Shown here: one piece after another, positions 18,584-26,459 of the stretch | Position numbering within the stretch: the stretch's first letter is position 1 | How the letters are laid out: each line of letters begins with the position of its first letter | From: Microbacterium sp. VKM Ac-2923 | GTDB taxonomy: Bacteria; Actinomycetota; Actinomycetes; Actinomycetales; Microbacteriaceae | DNA: 64,000 bases | Reading direction: 5' to 3' | NCBI RefSeq assembly: GCF_022815605.1 | Contig: NZ_JALGRP010000001.1 | Span: forward strand, 95,715-159,714 | The notes under the pieces: model-generated | Databases searched by the model: none | What the model was told of the DNA's origin: nothing | The model's input: only the letters and a program-made list of their open reading frames with translations | Translations under genes and position numbers: made by a program

Positions 18584-18820
18584 TCAGGCCGACTCTTCGT
18601 CTTCCTCGGCGTTGAAGTGCGAGGCGGTGTCGGAGTGACCCGCGGCGACACCGTCGGGGTTGTTGGGAATGGTGCCATCGGTGCCGAGGCCGCCGGGCTT
18701 GGGCTCGCCCTCGGAGTCGTCGGAGGGTGCCCCCTCCGTGGGGGACGCTTCGACGTCGGCGCCCTCGTACGCGTTCTCGTCTGCGGCGGCCTGAGAAGGG
18801 TCGGGGATGTCGGATGCCAT
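18584..18820 (-). CDS. Small acidic hypothetical protein
   Basis: A 78-residue, very acidic protein with no cysteine, membrane segment or clear fold. It is rich in Glu, Asp, Ser, Gly and Pro (for example GAPSDDSEGEPKPGGLGTDG and the end NAEEDEESA) and is probably disordered. The ATG at 18820 is preceded by gagaggcacg. I know of no function. The codon pattern is normal for the window and no longer frame competes convincingly, so it is likely real. Confidence 0.6.
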   Translation of the reverse strand: MASDIPDPSQAAADENAYEGADVEASPTEGAPSDDSEGEPKPGGLGTDGTIPNNPDGVAAGHSDTASHFNAEEDEESA

Positions 18821-19149
18821 GAGCGTGCCTCTCGTCGGGGGCGGGGCGGCAGCCTCGCCGGGTGATCGACGCTATCGAGAGGCGCGGTGGTGGCATCCAC
18901 CCTTGCGGCGTGGTGAGGGGTGTGCTGGCCACACAACACGCACTACCCCTCGCGGACGCCTCACCTCCACGGGTCCCGACCGCGGCGGATGAGTCCTCGC
19001 TCATTCGATGTCGGATCACCCCATCCGCGGCCTTCGCGGCCATCGGGGTCGCGCGGACCGTCGACGAGGCTGCTCCAGCCGGTTCCACCCGATGGATATG
19101 CTGCTGACGCGCTGCGTGTTGTCGGCGCGGACGATTCCAGGAGTCCTTC
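18821..19149. other. Intergenic region without a recognised gene
   Basis: This divergent region holds the promoter of the small acidic gene and that of the DUF4190-type gene. Short open frames exist on both strands, but none has a ribosome site or protein-like composition. I see no long repeat or palindrome. A ggag ribosome site lies just before the gene at 19150. Confidence 0.5.
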
Positions 19150-20271
19150 ATGTCCGAGCCGCTCGAACTGCACCTCACCCTCCCCGCGGGGCCCGCTCGC
19201 GATGCCGTCGCGTCGGCATTGACGGAGCAGGGTTTCACCGTGAACCCTGCGGCGGCCGGTTCGCTCGACGTCTCCCGCGGGAGCTTGGGTACCACCCTCA
19301 TCGCGGGAGCGTTCGCCGGGCAGGACATGCACGTGCGTTTCGACGTCCACGTGCGAGATGCCCCGGAGGGGGCGGTGGCCACGTTCGTGCACTCGGCGGC
19401 CGGCGGGTTCTTCAAGGGTGGCGCGGTCGGTGCCGTCAAAGCAGGTGATGTGGTGCGCGAGGCGGCGCACGTCGCGGGGGTCCGACTCGCGCAACAGGGG
19501 CTGATCGTGGGGGCCGTCCCGGTAGCCCCGTCGCCTGGTGCGGACGCCGGAGCAACGCCGTACTCGAGCACTCCGCCGACGGTGGGGGCGCCGATGTACG
19601 CCGGGGCCGCCCCCGTTCCTTCGCCGGTCGATTACGCCAATCGCACCAACGTGGTGGCCATCTTTGCGATCGTGCTCGGGTTCGTCGTTCCCATCGGCGG
19701 GATCGTCGCCGGCGCGGTGGGGCTTGCGCAGGTCAAGCGAACCGGCGAGAAGGGCCGTGGTCTGGCGATCGCCGGCATCGTCGTGGGCTCGGTGATGACC
19801 GTTCTCGGCACCATCGCCGTCATCGCGTTCTTCGCCTTCTTCGTCATCGCCGGCGCGGCGGGGAATGCCGCGGCCACGGGGGACGGGGGTCTCCCCGACC
19901 CGAGCGAGGACGTTCCCGCCGAAGTGTTGTCGTTGCAGATCGGTCAGTGCCTCGATGACGTCTCGACGGGCATCATCACCAGCGACAACGTCGTCGGCTG
20001 CGACGTCGCTCACACCTATGAGGTGTTCGGCGAGGTCATCGTTCCCGATGGGTCCTTCCCGGGTGACGACCAGATGGAGGCGACCGCGCAGCGGTCGTGT
20101 GACGAGGCGTTCGCGTCGTTCGTCGGCGTCTCGTACGACGAGTCGACCCTGGAGTACACCTATGTCGCTCCCACGAGCGACACGTGGGAGTTCGGTGACC
20201 GCCAGATCGCCTGCCTCATCACCGACCCCGCGGGCGAAACCACGGGGTCGCTGGAGAACTCCGGGCGCTGA
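19150..20271 (+). CDS. DUF4190 / septum-formation-type membrane protein
   Basis: The 373-residue protein has three parts. Residues 1-125 form a soluble alpha/beta domain (LELHLTLPAGPARDAVASALTEQG) that I do not recognise. A Pro/Ala linker follows. Two adjacent membrane helices (about 167-194 and 202-236), VVAIFAIVLGFVVPIGGIVAGAVGLAQV and a second hydrophobic stretch after KRTGEKGRGLAIAGIVVG, form the DUF4190 module. The C-terminal part (about 250-360) has QIGQCLDDV, VGCDVAHTYEVFGEV and QIACLI, cysteine-containing motifs of the Septum_form domain, probably outside the cell. It starts behind ccaggag. It is a single gene, and the role is unknown beyond an envelope location. Confidence 0.75.
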   Translation: MSEPLELHLTLPAGPARDAVASALTEQGFTVNPAAAGSLDVSRGSLGTTLIAGAFAGQDMHVRFDVHVRDAPEGAVATFVHSAAGGFFKGGAVGAVKAGDVVREAAHVAGVRLAQQGLIVGAVPVAPSPGADAGATPYSSTPPTVGAPMYAGAAPVPSPVDYANRTNVVAIFAIVLGFVVPIGGIVAGAVGLAQVKRTGEKGRGLAIAGIVVGSVMTVLGTIAVIAFFAFFVIAGAAGNAAATGDGGLPDPSEDVPAEVLSLQIGQCLDDVSTGIITSDNVVGCDVAHTYEVFGEVIVPDGSFPGDDQMEATAQRSCDEAFASFVGVSYDESTLEYTYVAPTSDTWEFGDRQIACLITDPAGETTGSLENSGR

Positions 20272-20314
20272 TCCCCTCCCGGCCCCGGTGAGACAAACAC
20301 ATCGCCGCACACGC

Positions 20315-20350
20315 CGAGCGCGCACGCCCCGCAACGGACGTGCGCGCTCG
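20315..20350. terminator. Bidirectional terminator
   Basis: A 12-bp perfect stem cgagcgcgcacg/cgtgcgcgctcg with a 12-nt loop lies between two convergent genes (stops at 20271 and 20362). The position suits termination from both sides. There is no T-run. Confidence 0.7.
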
Positions 20351-20361
20351 AGCAGCGGGTG

Positions 20362-21339
20362 TCAGACCGAGAGAGCCGGCTGCTTCACGACGAGGCAGTC
20401 GCCGTCCCAGCCCACGGGCATGGGGTCGGTGATGCCGCCGACGAAACCGCCGTCGGGACCGACGTTGCGGAACGCCAGCAGCTGCCACGCGCCCGCCCGG
20501 TCCTGGATCAGGCGTCCGACGTAGAGGTCGTCGTCGGTGATCGGCGTTGCGGCACCGATGTCGAACGGGCCGAGCACGCTGTCGGCGGGAACGGCCCACA
20601 CCGCACCCCGCGGGTGGCGCTCGCGGACGGCATCCATCGCCTGTCCGGTCATGCACGAGAACAGCAGCACGGCGCGGCCGTCGATCTCTTCGACCTGGGT
20701 CACCTCGAGCTGGCCGAAACCGTCGGTGCTCGGTTCGCTGACCGGCGCCTGGAGCTGCCACGTCTCGAGGTCGGTCGAGGTGGCGTGCGCGACGACACCG
20801 CGGCCGTTGAGCTCGCCGTGCGTGGCGCGGGCGGTGACGTACATGTGCCAGCCGCGGCCCGCGGGATCGGCGAAGACCCACGGGTCGCGGAACGCCTCGT
20901 CGTGCCAGTCGCTGTCGGCCAGGCGCTCGTAGGTCGTGCCGTCCGCTTCGAGCACCGGGTTGGCGGGGTTCTTGTGCCAGGTGAAGAGGTCGGCGCTGGT
21001 GGCGTAGCCGATGCGCTGCACGTTGCGTCCGTCTTCGTCCAGGCGCGAGCCCGTGTAGAAGAGGAACCAGGTGCCGTCGGCGCGGCGGACGGTCGAGCCG
21101 GTCCAGGTGGCGAGGGCGTCGAAGTCATCGGGGCCGCCGCGCACGAGGGCGTCGGCGACGCGCTCCCACGACACCAGATCGGTCGAGACGGCGTGGCCCA
21201 CCGAGGCGCGGTAGTGACGGTCCTCCGGATCGTGCAGCGCCCGCGAGGCGTAGAGGAAGAACAGGTGGTAGGCGTCGCCGTCATCGGCGAACCAGAAATC
21301 CCACACGTAGGAATCGGCGAGGTCGAACACGTCAGGCAC
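20362..21339 (-). CDS. GH32/GH68-like glycoside hydrolase
   Basis: The 325-residue protein fits a single five-bladed beta-propeller. Three acidic motifs match the clan J pattern: Asp in VWDFWF near the start, Asp in FRDPWVF in the middle and Glu in QLEVTQVEE. Repeated strand motifs such as IGYATSADLFTWHKN and VAHATSTDLETWQ belong to the propeller. It lacks the C-terminal beta-sandwich of full GH32 enzymes and has no signal peptide, so it is probably cytoplasmic and acts on imported sucrose or fructo-oligosaccharides. The GTG start at 21339 overlaps the stop of the fructokinase remnant. It is the last gene of the LacI-controlled ABC importer locus. The exact family is uncertain. Confidence 0.78.
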   Translation of the reverse strand: MPDVFDLADSYVWDFWFADDGDAYHLFFLYASRALHDPEDRHYRASVGHAVSTDLVSWERVADALVRGGPDDFDALATWTGSTVRRADGTWFLFYTGSRLDEDGRNVQRIGYATSADLFTWHKNPANPVLEADGTTYERLADSDWHDEAFRDPWVFADPAGRGWHMYVTARATHGELNGRGVVAHATSTDLETWQLQAPVSEPSTDGFGQLEVTQVEEIDGRAVLLFSCMTGQAMDAVRERHPRGAVWAVPADSVLGPFDIGAATPITDDDLYVGRLIQDRAGAWQLLAFRNVGPDGGFVGGITDPMPVGWDGDCLVVKQPALSV

Positions 21340-21580
21340 TTTCTTTCGGCGCAGCGGCGCGCTGCAGGTCTTCTCGGGTCGGGGGCTGCGTGCCCTTGCG
21401 GCCGACCGTGATGGCGGCGGGCGCCGCAGCGCGACGGAGCAGGGGCGGAAACGTGGGGGCCGCGGGGACCTCGACGGCGGCGGCGGGGCTCCCGCCGGGG
21501 CGCTCGGCCGCCCCGGCGGAAGTGGTGACGATGTCGACGAGCGCTTCGCCGCGCACGACGACATCGAGATGTGGACTCAT
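21332..21580 (-). pseudogene. Internally deleted PfkB-type fructokinase remnant
   Basis: An 82-codon open frame whose first 32 codons read like the N-terminus of a PfkB sugar kinase (VVVRGEALVDIV, then ERPGGSPA, normally followed by NVA). The last 40 or so codons read like the C-terminus of the same family (LLRRAAAPAAITVGRKG then TQPPTREDL). Intact enzymes are about 300 residues, so some 220-240 codons, including the ATP site and catalytic Asp, are missing, apparently without breaking the frame. Its ATG overlaps the permease stop (ATGA) and its stop overlaps the hydrolase start, so the remnant may persist because it couples translation. It cannot be an active kinase. Confidence 0.72.
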
Positions 21581-22521
21581 CCCTTGACCCCGCTCGCCGC
21601 GATGCTGCTCACGAACGCGCGCTGGAAGACCAGGAACACGATGAGCACGGGGAGGGTGATGAGGGAGGTGTAGGCCATGACCTCACCCCACGCGGTGTTG
21701 AGCTGGAAGAAGTACTGCATCCCGACCATGACGGGTCGCAGCTCCTCTTTCTGCACGACCATGAGGGGCCACAGGTACTGGTTCCACGCGGGGAGGAACG
21801 TCAGGATCGCCACCGTGGCGAACGCCGGCCCCGACAGGGGCACGATGATGCGGCGGTAGATGGTGAACCAGCTCGCCCCGTCGATGCGGGCCGCCTCGTC
21901 GAGGGAGGTGGGGATGGTCGAGAAATACTGCGCGAACAGGAAGATCGAGAAGGCGTTCGCGATGAACGGCACGATCTGAACCTCGTAGGTGTTCAGCCAG
22001 CCGAAGTCGTACTTCAGGACGCCGCCCTCCATGACGAGGGTGGGCAGCTGGTTGACCCAGTAGACCATCGGCACCGCGATTGTCTCGAAGGGCACGATCA
22101 GGGTCGCGATCACCAGCGCGAGCACGACGACCCGACCCTTCCACCGCAGGCGCGACAGGGCGAAGCCGGCGAGGGAGTTCACGATCAGACCGAGTCCGAC
22201 GGTGAGCACCGTGACGAGGATCGAGTTGAAGAGGAACTGCGCCACGGGCACGCGCTCGAACACGCCGAAGTAGTTGTCGAGGCTGATCTCACCGGTGGGG
22301 AGGAACGCCGCGGGGGAGTTGATGTCGCGGAGGATCTGCGCATCCGGTTTCAGGCTCGACACGAACATGAACACCAGCGGGAAGAGGAAGAACACCGCCA
22401 GGATCGACATCGACACGTAGGTGAGGATGCGGCCGTTACGGCCCTCCGACGAGCGGGTGCGCGTGCGGGTGGGTGACGTGCGGCGGGCAGCGCTGCGGGG
22501 GCGCTCGAGGGTACTGGTCAT
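21577..22521 (-). CDS. Carbohydrate ABC transporter permease (MalG type)
   Basis: The 314-residue inner-membrane permease has six predicted helices. The first follows a basic N-terminus (TYVSMSILAVFFLFPLVFMFVSSLK). The EAA loop that docks the ATPase is DEAARIDGASWFTIYRRIIVPLSGPAFATV. The C-terminus RAFVSSIAASGVKG is typical of MalG-type subunits. It is one base downstream of the MalF-type gene and its stop overlaps the fructokinase remnant. No ATPase gene is present, so the importer must use a shared MsmK-like ATPase encoded elsewhere. Confidence 0.93.
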   Translation of the reverse strand: MTSTLERPRSAARRTSPTRTRTRSSEGRNGRILTYVSMSILAVFFLFPLVFMFVSSLKPDAQILRDINSPAAFLPTGEISLDNYFGVFERVPVAQFLFNSILVTVLTVGLGLIVNSLAGFALSRLRWKGRVVVLALVIATLIVPFETIAVPMVYWVNQLPTLVMEGGVLKYDFGWLNTYEVQIVPFIANAFSIFLFAQYFSTIPTSLDEAARIDGASWFTIYRRIIVPLSGPAFATVAILTFLPAWNQYLWPLMVVQKEELRPVMVGMQYFFQLNTAWGEVMAYTSLITLPVLIVFLVFQRAFVSSIAASGVKG

Positions 22522-22522
22522 G

Positions 22523-23464
22523 TCAGTTCTTCTCTCGGGTCAACCAGCGCTGGATGAGCGCGATGATGAGCACGGCGACGAAGAACAGCAGCGAGATGGA
22601 GGCGGCATAACCGATCTCCTGCTGCTCGTAGCCCTTGCGCACGGCGTGGAACACGACGGTCGACGTCGAGTTCAGGGGACCGCCCTGGGTCATCACGTCG
22701 ACCTGCACGAACAGGCCGAGGGCGGCGATAGTGATCGTGACCAGGACGAACACCATGGTGGGGCGCAGGCCCGGCCAGGTGACGTTGGTGAACTGGCGCC
22801 AGCGGCTCGCCCCGTCCATCCGCGCGGCCTCGTACAGCTCCTCGGGGATGGTCTGGAGCCCCGCGAGCCAGATGATCATGTGGAAGCCGACGGCCTGCCA
22901 GATCGACAGCACGATGATCGCACCGAGCGCCGTGCTCGGGTCGTTCAACCAGTCGGCGCCGGTGAGGGCCCCGAACGTGAGCGTGTCGATCATCGAGTTG
23001 ATGAGGCCGTCGCTCTGGTACATGAAGCGCCAGAGGATCGACACCACGACGATCGAGGTGACGACGGGGATGAAGAAGACGACGCGGAAGAAAGTCGTGC
23101 CGCGCAGCCGCTGGTTCACCAGCACGGCGAGCAGCAGACCCAGCCCGGCCTGCACGGGCACGACGACGAGCGCGAACAAGAAGGTGTTGAGCGCCGACTG
23201 CAGGAACACCGGGTCGGCGGTGAAGGCCCGGAAGAAGTTGTCGAGCCCGACGAAGCGCGGCGGGTTCGGCGAGATCAGACGGGCGTTCGTGAACGACAGC
23301 GTGAAGGCGAGCAGCACGGGGACGATCAGGAACAGCAGGAGCAGGAGCGCGGCGGGGGCCATCATCGCCAGGCCCGCCCACGATTCGCTCCCACGGGAGG
23401 AACGGATGCGGCTGAGGGATCGGCGCGGCTGCTTCGCCGCGGCGACCGGAGGAGACACGGTCAT
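22523..23464 (-). CDS. Carbohydrate ABC transporter permease (MalF type)
   Basis: The 313-residue permease has six predicted membrane helices, beginning WAGLAMMAPAALLLLLFLIVPVLLAFTLSF. The EAA loop is ELYEAARMDGASRWRQFTNVTWPGLRPTM. The ATG at 23464 is preceded by gaaagaag. It pairs with the MalG-type gene one base downstream. The gap to the substrate-binding protein gene contains a strong hairpin that probably lowers permease expression relative to the binding protein. Confidence 0.93.
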   Translation of the reverse strand: MTVSPPVAAAKQPRRSLSRIRSSRGSESWAGLAMMAPAALLLLLFLIVPVLLAFTLSFTNARLISPNPPRFVGLDNFFRAFTADPVFLQSALNTFLFALVVVPVQAGLGLLLAVLVNQRLRGTTFFRVVFFIPVVTSIVVVSILWRFMYQSDGLINSMIDTLTFGALTGADWLNDPSTALGAIIVLSIWQAVGFHMIIWLAGLQTIPEELYEAARMDGASRWRQFTNVTWPGLRPTMVFVLVTITIAALGLFVQVDVMTQGGPLNSTSTVVFHAVRKGYEQQEIGYAASISLLFFVAVLIIALIQRWLTREKN

Positions 23465-23485
23465 CAGGTTCTTCTTTCGCGGTTC

Positions 23486-23517
23486 GCGGTGGGGGTCCTG
23501 CACCGGACCCCCACCGC
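23486..23517 (-). terminator. Intercistronic hairpin between binding protein and permease
   Basis: A 13-bp perfect stem gcggtgggggtcc/ggacccccaccgc with a 6-nt loop (tgcacc) lies just after the binding-protein stop and before the permease start. Such hairpins act as partial terminators or 3'-end stabilisers in sugar ABC operons, giving excess binding protein. Confidence 0.75.
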
Positions 23518-23528
23518 TGGGCGCGGCG

Positions 23529-24821
23529 CTACTTCGCGCCGTAGCCGTCGTTGGACTCGATGTTCGTGTCGATCTCGGTGACCGCGGCATCCAGAGCCGA
23601 CTGCACGTCGGCGCCGTTCATGATGTCCTTGGCCGCCGTCTCGAACGTGGTCGAGATCACCGCGTAGGCGGGGGTCTCGGGACGAAGCACGGCGTACTCC
23701 TTCGAGAACTCGGCGAACGGCCGCAGGGCGCCGTCGGCGGAGTTGAAGTACTTCGACGCCTCGGCGGCCGCCTCGGTGGCGGGGATCACGAGCTGCTCGT
23801 CGGCGAACTGGGTGATGTATTCGTCGTTGAAGCTGAACTCCAGGTACTCGCGTGCCCCCTCGGGGTCGCTGCACGAGGCGGAGATGCCCCACTGCCACGA
23901 ACCGCCGCCGATCTTGGGGCCGTTGCCGAGGTCCGGCGGCGGGAGGATCAGAAGGTCGTCGCCCACGGCATCCACCGCGGCGAGACCGTTCCACACGCCG
24001 GTGTAGCTGAGCGCGACGTCGCCGTCGACGAACTCCTGGTTGCCCACGGTGCCGCCGCTGTTTGCGTAGCCGTTGGTGAAGAGCGACTGGAACCACTCGC
24101 CCCACTTCACGGCATCCGGTCCGTTCAAGGCGCCGTCGGCCGAGAGCATGGTGTCGCGGTCGATGAGGTCGCCGCCGAAGCTCTGCAGGAACGGGGAGTA
24201 GGCGTAGGGCCACCACTCGCCCGTGTCCTCGGCACCGAGGTCGATCGGGGTCTCGTAGCCAGCGGCCTTGAGGGTGGCGAGCGCCGCGTCGAACTCGGCG
24301 GCGGTCCAGGGCTGGTCCATGGTGGGGATGCGGATGCCGTTGGCATCGAGCACCGACTTGCGCGCGAAGATGCCGAGGGCGGCATCCCAGTACCCGGCCG
24401 AGTAGATCTCGTCGTTGTACTTTCCGACCGCGGTGGGCAGCAGCTTGTCGGTGATCTCGCTGGAGATGCCGAGAGGCTGCAGGTAGTTGGCCCACGCCCA
24501 GTTGGGCATGATGGGACCGTCGAGGTCGAGCAGGCAGGGCAGGTCGCCCGAGGCCGCCGCCGCGACGATCGCGTCGTTGTACGCCCCCTGGGGGAACGAC
24601 TCGGTCTTGACCTGGTACTTCTCCTGCGAGGCGTTGAAGTCGCTGATGATCTGCTCGTAGACCGCGAGCTCGGCGGGGTTGCCCGCGGAGTGCGTCCACA
24701 TGGTGAGCACCGTGCGACCGTCTTCGGTCGTCTCGCCGCCTTGGCCTGCCTGACCGCAGCCGGTCAACACCAGCGCGGCAGCGACGCCCGTCGCGGCGAG
24801 CGGGATGAAGGACTTCTTCAT
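23529..24821 (-). CDS. Sugar ABC transporter substrate-binding lipoprotein
   Basis: The 430-residue extracytoplasmic binding protein is anchored at the lipobox Cys of LVLTGCGQ (Cys22). The mature part begins with TVLTMWTHSAGNPAELAVYEQIISDFNAS, typical of family 1 solute-binding proteins. EWWPYAYSPFLQSFGGDLIDRD, GVWNGL and GGGSWQWGISASCSDPEGAREYLEF also fit that family. The ATG at 24821 has a gaaaggaa ribosome site. It is the first structural gene after the LacI regulator. With a GH32/68-like hydrolase and fructokinase remnant downstream, the ligand is probably sucrose or a fructo-oligosaccharide, which is inferred from context only. Confidence 0.93.
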   Translation of the reverse strand: MKKSFIPLAATGVAAALVLTGCGQAGQGGETTEDGRTVLTMWTHSAGNPAELAVYEQIISDFNASQEKYQVKTESFPQGAYNDAIVAAAASGDLPCLLDLDGPIMPNWAWANYLQPLGISSEITDKLLPTAVGKYNDEIYSAGYWDAALGIFARKSVLDANGIRIPTMDQPWTAAEFDAALATLKAAGYETPIDLGAEDTGEWWPYAYSPFLQSFGGDLIDRDTMLSADGALNGPDAVKWGEWFQSLFTNGYANSGGTVGNQEFVDGDVALSYTGVWNGLAAVDAVGDDLLILPPPDLGNGPKIGGGSWQWGISASCSDPEGAREYLEFSFNDEYITQFADEQLVIPATEAAAEASKYFNSADGALRPFAEFSKEYAVLRPETPAYAVISTTFETAAKDIMNGADVQSALDAAVTEIDTNIESNDGYGAK

Positions 24822-24883
24822 CGTGTTCCTTTCGGTGAGCGGCGACATCGCTGTCGCCTTCGTGAGAGGACGCCGAGGTGGCG

Positions 24884-25933
24884 TCAGTCCGCGACCCGGG
24901 GGTCCCGCGCGCTGCCGAGGTGCGCGGGAGGGCCGACGGAAGCCCGACGAACGATCGGGCAGTCCATGAGGTGGGGGGATTCGGTGTCCGCCTCGCGGAG
25001 GCCGAGTGCGACCTCCATCGCCCAGCGGCCCATGGCCGCGTGGGGGAGCGAGACGGTGGTCAGCGGCGGATCGAGCTCCGAAGCGACGAGCTGCTGATCG
25101 TCGTAGCCGACGATCGACAGGTCTTCGGGGATCCGGATGCCGTGGCGGTGCGCCCACGTCACGACCCCGGCCGCGATGCGGTCGTTGTAGGCGAAGATGC
25201 CGGTCGGGCGCTGCGCGGGCTCGAGCGCGAACAGGTCGGCGGCGGCCTGCTGCCCGCCCGCCGCCGAGGTCGGCGAGAAGACGTGGAGGGCGGGGTCCGG
25301 CTCGATGCCGGACTCGGCGAGCACGTCGAGGTAGCCGCGAAGGCGGAGTTCGGCGGCCACGGGGCGGTCTTCGTCGTTGTCGATGTAGGCGATGCGGCGG
25401 TGTCCGGCGTCGACGAGCTCCTGGGTGGCGACCCGGCCGCCGGCGTAGTCGTCGGGTACGACGGCGGGGTAGCCGCCGTCTTCGGGGCGGCAGTCGAGGA
25501 ACACCGTGCCGGCGGGGAGTCCCGCGGGGGCCGGGATGACCCGGTGGTACATCGAGGCGTAGACCATGCCGTCGACGCGGTGGTTGACGAGCGTCGAGAT
25601 CGCGTCGGACTCGATCTCGGGGTGACCGTCGGTGTCGACGAGGATGACGAGTCGGCCGTTCTCGCGGGCGACCTCTTGGGCTCCGGCGAGCATGCGGCCG
25701 GCGAAGGGGGTGGTGGCGATGCGGTCGGAGACGAGGCCGATGGTGCCGGTGACGCGCGTGCGCAGACTCCGGGCGATCGGGTTGGGCGAGTAACCCACCT
25801 CGTCGGCGACGCGGCGGACCCGCTCCTTGGTCTCGGCGGAGATACGGGACTCGGCGTCGTTGAGGACGAGCGAGACGGTCGCGGGGGAGACGCCTGCCGC
25901 TTTCGCGACGTCGGTAAGACGCACTCGTGTCAT
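24884..25933 (-). CDS. LacI family regulator of the fructoside-type locus
   Basis: The 349-residue regulator has RLTDVAKAAGVSPATVSLVLNDAESRIS as its DNA-binding helix-turn-helix and hinge helix NPIARSLRTRVT. The sugar-binding core begins TGTIGLVSDRIATTPFAGRML and ends with SIVGYDDQQLVASELDPPLTTVSLP. The ATG at 25933 stands eight bases from aggagg-like sequence, and a GTG directly before it could also serve. It is transcribed with the ABC importer genes 60 bp downstream. The AAATCG sites upstream of it are likely targets. The effector would be an imported fructoside or glucoside. Confidence 0.92.
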   Translation of the reverse strand: MTRVRLTDVAKAAGVSPATVSLVLNDAESRISAETKERVRRVADEVGYSPNPIARSLRTRVTGTIGLVSDRIATTPFAGRMLAGAQEVARENGRLVILVDTDGHPEIESDAISTLVNHRVDGMVYASMYHRVIPAPAGLPAGTVFLDCRPEDGGYPAVVPDDYAGGRVATQELVDAGHRRIAYIDNDEDRPVAAELRLRGYLDVLAESGIEPDPALHVFSPTSAAGGQQAAADLFALEPAQRPTGIFAYNDRIAAGVVTWAHRHGIRIPEDLSIVGYDDQQLVASELDPPLTTVSLPHAAMGRWAMEVALGLREADTESPHLMDCPIVRRASVGPPAHLGSARDPRVAD

Positions 25934-25950
25934 CACTCCACCCTCCCTTG

Positions 25951-25986
25951 GATAATCGATTTACCTTGATGATAAAACGATTTTTC
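25951..25986. promoter_or_regulatory. Two LacI-operator-like sites upstream of the regulator
   Basis: Read on the minus strand, ggtaaatcgattatcc (25951-25966) and gaaaaatcgttttatc (25971-25986) share AAATCGNTT around a central CG, the usual centre of LacI-family operators. They lie 18-53 bp before the regulator start in unusually AT-rich sequence, so they probably overlap the promoter. Confidence 0.6.
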
Positions 25987-26093
25987 AGCGACCGAGATCA
26001 GTGTGCTTCCTCGGACGCGGCGGTGTCAAGTAACGGTGCCGTAACGGTGGTTGAGAGGGTGCGGCATCCGCCCGGCCGGCCACCGTGCCCTCG

Positions 26094-26338
26094 CGAGACC
26101 GCACGCGTTTGCCGAGGCCGCAGCCGTTTTGTCGCATTCGCATGCGGTCTCGGCGAACGAGTGCGTTCTCGTGTTCCGGATGCCGCGATCCAGCGCGCGG
26201 CGACGGGTCCCGGCCGGCGGGGCGAGGTCGGTTCGCCCCCGCCCGGCGTGCGTGCCCTCGCGAGACCGCACGCGTTTGCCGAGGCCGCAGCCGTTTTGTC
26301 GCATTCGCATGCGGTCTCGGCGAACGAGTGCGGCCTCG
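26094..26338. repeat. Two copies of an 80-bp nested palindromic element
   Basis: Copy 1 is 26094-26171 and copy 2 is 26261-26338. The core is exactly duplicated over 82 bp (26084-26165 equals 26251-26332). In each, a 29-bp left arm starting cgagaccgca and ending cgaggccgca faces a near-complementary right arm across a 20-nt loop. The arm therefore contains the decamer CGAGRCCGCA twice. Further members are at 27826 and 41248. Confidence 0.9.
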
Positions 26339-26459
26339 GCATCCATTCGACAGGCGCGGGCCAGGCGCGGGCGCGCCGGCCAGGGGCCTGCCGGCCAGAG
26401 GCCCGTCGGCCGGAGCCCCACAGGGCCGCCACCATGCGCCGCCGACCGGCGCCGCGCGG

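Larger units (their letters stand above)
25937..26459. other. Intergenic region rich in structured repeats
   Basis: 523 bp lie between the LacI promoter and the uracil permease stop. The left 50 bp hold the operator-like AT-rich sites. The middle holds two copies of the long palindromic element (26094-26171 and 26261-26338). The right 120 bp are GC-rich with short ggccgg repeats. Weak open frames cross it in several phases, but none is protein-like. Confidence 0.7.

Noticed and set aside
18821..19149. Short gene on the plus strand in the gap before the DUF4190-type gene
   Set aside because: Candidate frames lack ribosome sites and are Pro/Arg-rich.
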